Positions 61,301-64,000 of a DNA stretch of 64,000 bases are shown here, piece after piece. A model generated the notes under the pieces. That model was given only the letters and a program-made list of their open reading frames with translations. It ran no database searches and was not told the DNA's origin. How positions within the stretch are numbered: position 1 is the first letter of the stretch; each line of letters starts with the position of its first letter. The DNA comes from Paenibacillus lactis (GTDB lineage Bacteria > Bacillota > Bacilli > Paenibacillales > Paenibacillaceae): the NCBI RefSeq assembly GCF_017873605.1, contig NZ_JAGGKI010000006.1:186001-250000 (forward strand). Reading direction: 5' to 3'. The translations under genes were made by a program, and so were the position numbers.

Positions 61301-62158
61301 GTGAAGATGAAGCACTGGAAACTTGCAGCTGCCGCTATATTTCTTATCTCCGTGCTTTTGCCTATGGGAGCTCAAGAATCTCATGCAGCCTCCAAGTACG
61401 TTGTGCTGGAGCTGCAATGGGAAGATGGTCGTACCTCGCGTATAAAGACGCTTAAGAAGGACGGAGTGACTTACGGAAGCTTTTACTCGTTGGGTAACAT
61501 GGCACGTCTGCATTCGGGGATGGAACAAGACAATACGGTGGTGCTCAAGTCGGATCAGAAACGCATTGCTATACGTATGGGAAGCAGCATTGCTGAAGTC
61601 GATGGTCGTAAAGTGGATATGGGCAGAGAACCTGTACGGTATATGAGTCACCTTTATGTACCGATTCGGTTCCTCGCGGCAGCTTTGGATGGGGAAGTGA
61701 CCAATCGGGACGCCAAGACGGGAAAAGTAACCGTGACGGGCCTCAATAATTACACGGATATCTTCTATGGCGGCGGCAAGATGGGATACAGCTATACGAT
61801 TCGGGCAGCAAAAGGAGATCTGGAAATTACGAATGCGTACACGAATCAAAAAACTACAATTCCGCTAGGCATGAAAGACATTAATGCGAATACGCATAAT
61901 CTTACCCAAAACTTCAATTGGACTCCTAAGGGTCTGCTTATTGTAACGATTGAATACACGAATCGAGAGACCAAAGAATATGATCTGTATACGCTAATAT
62001 TTAAAAATCAAGGATTGATTCGTAAATCCATTGCCCATGGATTAATGGAGAGGCATGAAACCTTAAAGCCGGACGGTACCATTCAACTCATTGATGATCA
62101 CAATATCCGTATGATCGAAGATGAGAGCGGCAATGTGCTGAACGTGTTTGCCCGATAA
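61301..62158 (+). CDS. Exported protein with copper-amine-oxidase N-terminal-like domain
   Basis: A 285-residue exported protein. The signal peptide (WKLAAAAIFLISVLLPMGAQ) is followed by AHA-type cleavage near ESHAAS. Then a stalk domain of the Cu_amine_oxidN1 type: VDGRKVDMGREPVRYMSHLY, VPIRFLAAALDGEVTNRD. This module is a wall-associated domain in Paenibacillus proteins and does not imply oxidase activity. The remaining 170 residues form a beta-rich domain without a recognised family. The GTG at 61301 has GGGAGAG six bases before it; ATG at 61307 is an alternative. Confidence 0.78.
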   Translation: MKMKHWKLAAAAIFLISVLLPMGAQESHAASKYVVLELQWEDGRTSRIKTLKKDGVTYGSFYSLGNMARLHSGMEQDNTVVLKSDQKRIAIRMGSSIAEVDGRKVDMGREPVRYMSHLYVPIRFLAAALDGEVTNRDAKTGKVTVTGLNNYTDIFYGGGKMGYSYTIRAAKGDLEITNAYTNQKTTIPLGMKDINANTHNLTQNFNWTPKGLLIVTIEYTNRETKEYDLYTLIFKNQGLIRKSIAHGLMERHETLKPDGTIQLIDDHNIRMIEDESGNVLNVFAR

Positions 62159-62313
62159 ACGGTACAGCGAACTTGTGTAAGGTAAGTCGAAGGTACCAGA
62201 GTTTCTCGATTGTTTAACGACTGGGGAACGCAATTGGTAAAAAGGAGTTGATTCCACCTTTAGGGGTATGGTAAATTTATCTTATTCAGTAAAGAAAGGG
62301 TGACCACAAGCCG

Positions 62314-62325
62314 ATGATTTACTAA
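62314..62325 (+). CDS. Candidate three-codon leader ORF (MIY)
   Basis: ATG ATT TAC TAA lies ten bases after AAAGGGTGA. Its stop codon is at the base of the 10-bp left arm of the terminator, so a ribosome held there would block that arm. Very short leader ORFs are known in such attenuators. Weak evidence by length alone. Confidence 0.4.
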   Translation: MIY

Positions 62326-62347
62326 TCCTATCCACCAAAGGAAATCT

Positions 62348-62467
62348 ATGTTTTCAGGTTTTCGGGATAGGATTCGTGCGGGCTTTTTTTATATAATCAT
62401 AAAGAGCGACTGCTTGTTTTGGCTTGCAGTACGTCTTTTGTTTGTATATGTGCCTCCTATCCGATGA
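62348..62467 (+). CDS. Candidate 39-codon leader ORF crossing both terminators
   Basis: An ATG with AAAGGA five bases before it begins an ORF (MFSGFRDRIRAGFFYIIIK, ending VPPIR) that runs through the first terminator and stops inside the left part of the second. Translation of it would disrupt both stems. It may be a coupled leader peptide, or chance. No family resemblance. Confidence 0.35.
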   Translation: MFSGFRDRIRAGFFYIIIKSDCLFWLAVRLLFVYVPPIR

Positions 62468-62563
62468 CCGGAAAGGGGGCTTTTTGTTGTGCGGCCGATT
62501 ATGGTGTGAAAGATATTAGCGTTCCAGCCGGATCAATTTGCGAAGAGAAAGGATGATGTAACC

Positions 62564-63193
62564 ATGACAGGACCGAATCCAAATGAGAGATATCCAATAC
62601 CCGGGGATAAGAATCTCCAGTTTATTAAGAACACGATTACCAAACCTAATATTATCGCAGGGGATTATTCCTATTACTATGCGTTAAACGGAGAATCCTT
62701 CGAGGATCAAGTTTTGTACCATTATGAGTTCATTGGAACGAAATTATTGATCGGCAAGTTTTGCTCAATCGCTTCTGAAGCTCGTTTTATGATGGATGGT
62801 GGGAACCATCGGATGGACGGTTCGACCTTTCCATTTAATATCTTTGGAAACGGTTGGGAGATATTCACTCCATCCTTAGATCAATTGCCGATCAAGGGAG
62901 ATACGGTCATTGGAAATGACGTATGGATCGGAAGGCGGGCAACAATCATGCCGGGTGTACGGATCGGCGACGGGGCAATCATTGCTGCAGAAGCTGTCGT
63001 TGTAAAGGATGTGGAGCCCTATACGATTGTTGGAGGAAATCCTGCACGGGAAATCCGCAAGCGCTATTCCAACGAAGTCATTCAAGAATTATTGGAAATC
63101 AAATGGTGGGATTGCGACATCGAAGTCATCAATGAATATATAGGCGCGATTGTAAGCGGTGATATGGAAGTGCTCAGAAAAATGAGACAGTAG
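62564..63193 (+). CDS. Vat/CatB-type xenobiotic O-acetyltransferase
   Basis: A 209-residue left-handed beta-helix acetyltransferase of the xenobiotic (XAT) family, equal in length to streptogramin A acetyltransferases. The catalytic His is in [17 protein letters not shown], and hexapeptide repeats read [34 protein letters not shown] and [20 protein letters not shown]. It transfers acetyl from CoA to a hydroxyl of streptogramin A or chloramphenicol; the [10 protein letters not shown] pattern is nearer Vat. AGAGAAAGGATGA precedes the ATG. An attenuator leader upstream supports antibiotic induction. Confidence 0.88.
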   Translation: MTGPNPNERYPIPGDKNLQFIKNTITKPNIIAGDYSYYYALNGESFEDQVLYHYEFIGTKLLIGKFCSIASEARFMMDGGNHRMDGSTFPFNIFGNGWEIFTPSLDQLPIKGDTVIGNDVWIGRRATIMPGVRIGDGAIIAAEAVVVKDVEPYTIVGGNPAREIRKRYSNEVIQELLEIKWWDCDIEVINEYIGAIVSGDMEVLRKMRQ

Positions 63194-63240
63194 GCTTCAT
63201 GATTGGAATGGAGGAACACGATCCACAAGGAGGTTACAGG

Positions 63241-64000
63241 ATGGTTGATGTTTTTGCCGTAGCCGATATCATCGTCAAGCATATTAAGACCCATTACACG
63301 CAGGATGTGGCGATTGTCGGATATTACGGATCCTATTTGCAGGGAAGGGCGACAGAGCGGTCGGATTTAGACTTTTTCTTCATTCCGGCCACGCCTAGAG
63401 GAAAACAAGTGGAATTACAGTTTATTATCGACGGGATTAGTTTTGATTTCTGGCCGATCGGATGGGATCGTGCTGAAAGAATGTCAACCTCTGAAGACTG
63501 GAGCACGACCATTATCGCGGATTGTGAACTATTGTATGTGCGTTCAGAAGAAGACCTGGCGAGGTTCATGAAACTCCGAGAGACGATATCCTCTATACGG
63601 GAGCCGTCCAACACGTTAACAATGATCAACAGAGCTGAGGGAGTCGTGCGTGATTGTTTTACTGGCCTTGTGAAGTTCCAGTTTGCCGGAGAAGCCATGG
63701 ATTTATCCTTTAGTCGGATATTGGCACATGAAATTGCCGCTAACATTTTTAGAGCTCTTGCATTGTTAAACCAAACTTACTATACACGCATGTGGGGCCA
63801 TTATCGCGAGCAATTCAGAGACCTCCTAATTAAGCCAGACGAACTGGATCTCTGCCTTGATACAATGATGTTCAGCCAATCTATAGAGGAAATCAAGTCT
63901 GCTTGCGAGAAACTGACTTTAGACACGCTTTATCTCATTTCAGAACGAAAAAATAAGCTGGCAGGATTGCGTTCATACCAAGCTTGGATGAAGGGATACT
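63241..64000 (+). CDS. Nucleotidyltransferase-domain protein (3' end outside the window)
   Basis: The frame opens at 63241 behind AAGGAGG and remains open for 253 codons to the window end. It begins MVDVFAVADIIVKHIKTHY and has the nucleotidyltransferase metal motif VGYYGSYLQGRATERSDLDF (Gly-Ser, then Asp-x-Asp). A long helical region follows (MDLSFSRILAHEIAANIFRA). The family includes aminoglycoside nucleotidyltransferases and HEPN/MNT-like proteins; the helical part could be a substrate-binding or regulatory domain. It lies 47 bases after the Vat-type gene and may be cotranscribed with it. The substrate is unknown. Confidence 0.78.
   Translation, partial: MVDVFAVADIIVKHIKTHYTQDVAIVGYYGSYLQGRATERSDLDFFFIPATPRGKQVELQFIIDGISFDFWPIGWDRAERMSTSEDWSTTIIADCELLYVRSEEDLARFMKLRETISSIREPSNTLTMINRAEGVVRDCFTGLVKFQFAGEAMDLSFSRILAHEIAANIFRALALLNQTYYTRMWGHYREQFRDLLIKPDELDLCLDTMMFSQSIEEIKSACEKLTLDTLYLISERKNKLAGLRSYQAWMKGY

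Larger units (their letters stand above)
62248..62485 (+). promoter_or_regulatory. Attenuator leader of the Vat-type acetyltransferase gene
   Basis: A promoter (TTGATT 62248-62253, TAAATT 62272-62277, 18-base spacer) is followed by a long terminator: AAGCC (62308-62312) with GGCTT (62381-62385) and inside it a perfect AATCCTATCC (62324-62333) with GGATAGGATT (62365-62374), then seven T. A second stem, GCCTCCT (62452-62458) with AGGGGGC (62474-62480), is followed by five T. Two short ORFs overlap the first terminator (62314 and 62348). This agrees with drug-inducible attenuation. The leader between the terminators is AT-rich and otherwise unexplained. Confidence 0.6.

Overview
The window looks like the chromosome of a spore-forming, Gram-positive Paenibacillus-type bacterium. 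The evidence is three SLH repeats on a surface protein, strong AGGAGG-type ribosome sites with many TTG and GTG starts, T-box leaders, TnrA and CymR-era style Firmicute gene sets (nasBC, paiA, uppP, an LplB/LplC/lipoprotein sugar importer), and roughly even base composition. No rRNA, tRNA, CRISPR array, prophage or insertion sequence was seen. Most of the interest lies in small regulatory RNA structures and in one unrecognised gene trio.

Layout. 1-5.4 kb: a 5'-truncated SLH-anchored phosphoesterase, an SDR oxidoreductase behind a structured leader, and small enzymes. 5.5-7.5 kb: a TetR repressor divergent from an MFS efflux gene interrupted by one in-frame stop. 7.6-13.7 kb: a divergent nitrate assimilation island (narK against nasB-nasC); both leaders carry two small hairpins with AATG-type hexaloops followed by a terminator, the layout of ANTAR-protein antitermination targets. 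13.9-14.9 kb: MarR regulator and PaiA-like acetyltransferase. 15-21.3 kb: secreted GH64 glucanase, EcsC protein, AraC regulator divergent from an ADP-ribosylglycohydrolase, and a phosphotransferase. 21.5-25.2 kb: a degraded lspA copy, an ABC exporter and a two-component system. 25.3-26.8 kb: WYL regulator and GyrI-like protein.

27.2-37.1 kb is a carbohydrate operon: cupin, aldo/keto reductase, two permeases, binding lipoprotein, a GH95 enzyme and a second GH95-like enzyme; the ABC ATPase is absent and is probably a shared one encoded elsewhere. 37.4-48.5 kb contains several intrinsic resistance and stress genes: rifamycin phosphotransferase, an ABC-F ribosome protection protein with a two-step (transcriptional plus translational) leader, threonyl-tRNA synthetase behind two nearly identical T-boxes, and uppP with a hairpin over its ribosome site. 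48.7-51.8 kb: FAD oxidoreductase, ECF sigma factor and its membrane partner.

52.1-53.9 kb holds two paralogous coiled-coil proteins with Cys-rich C-terminal domains flanking a 120-residue protein; this is the best candidate for an undescribed system, perhaps a spore or cell surface structure. 54.1-60.2 kb is an organosulfur utilisation operon (aldo/keto reductase, flavin monooxygenase, SsuCAB-like importer, sulfurtransferase) behind an unassigned leader RNA with clear terminator and antiterminator alternatives. 60.5-64 kb: DoxX protein with a two-site operator, a copper-amine-oxidase-like domain protein, a Vat-type acetyltransferase with an attenuator leader, and a nucleotidyltransferase cut by the window end.
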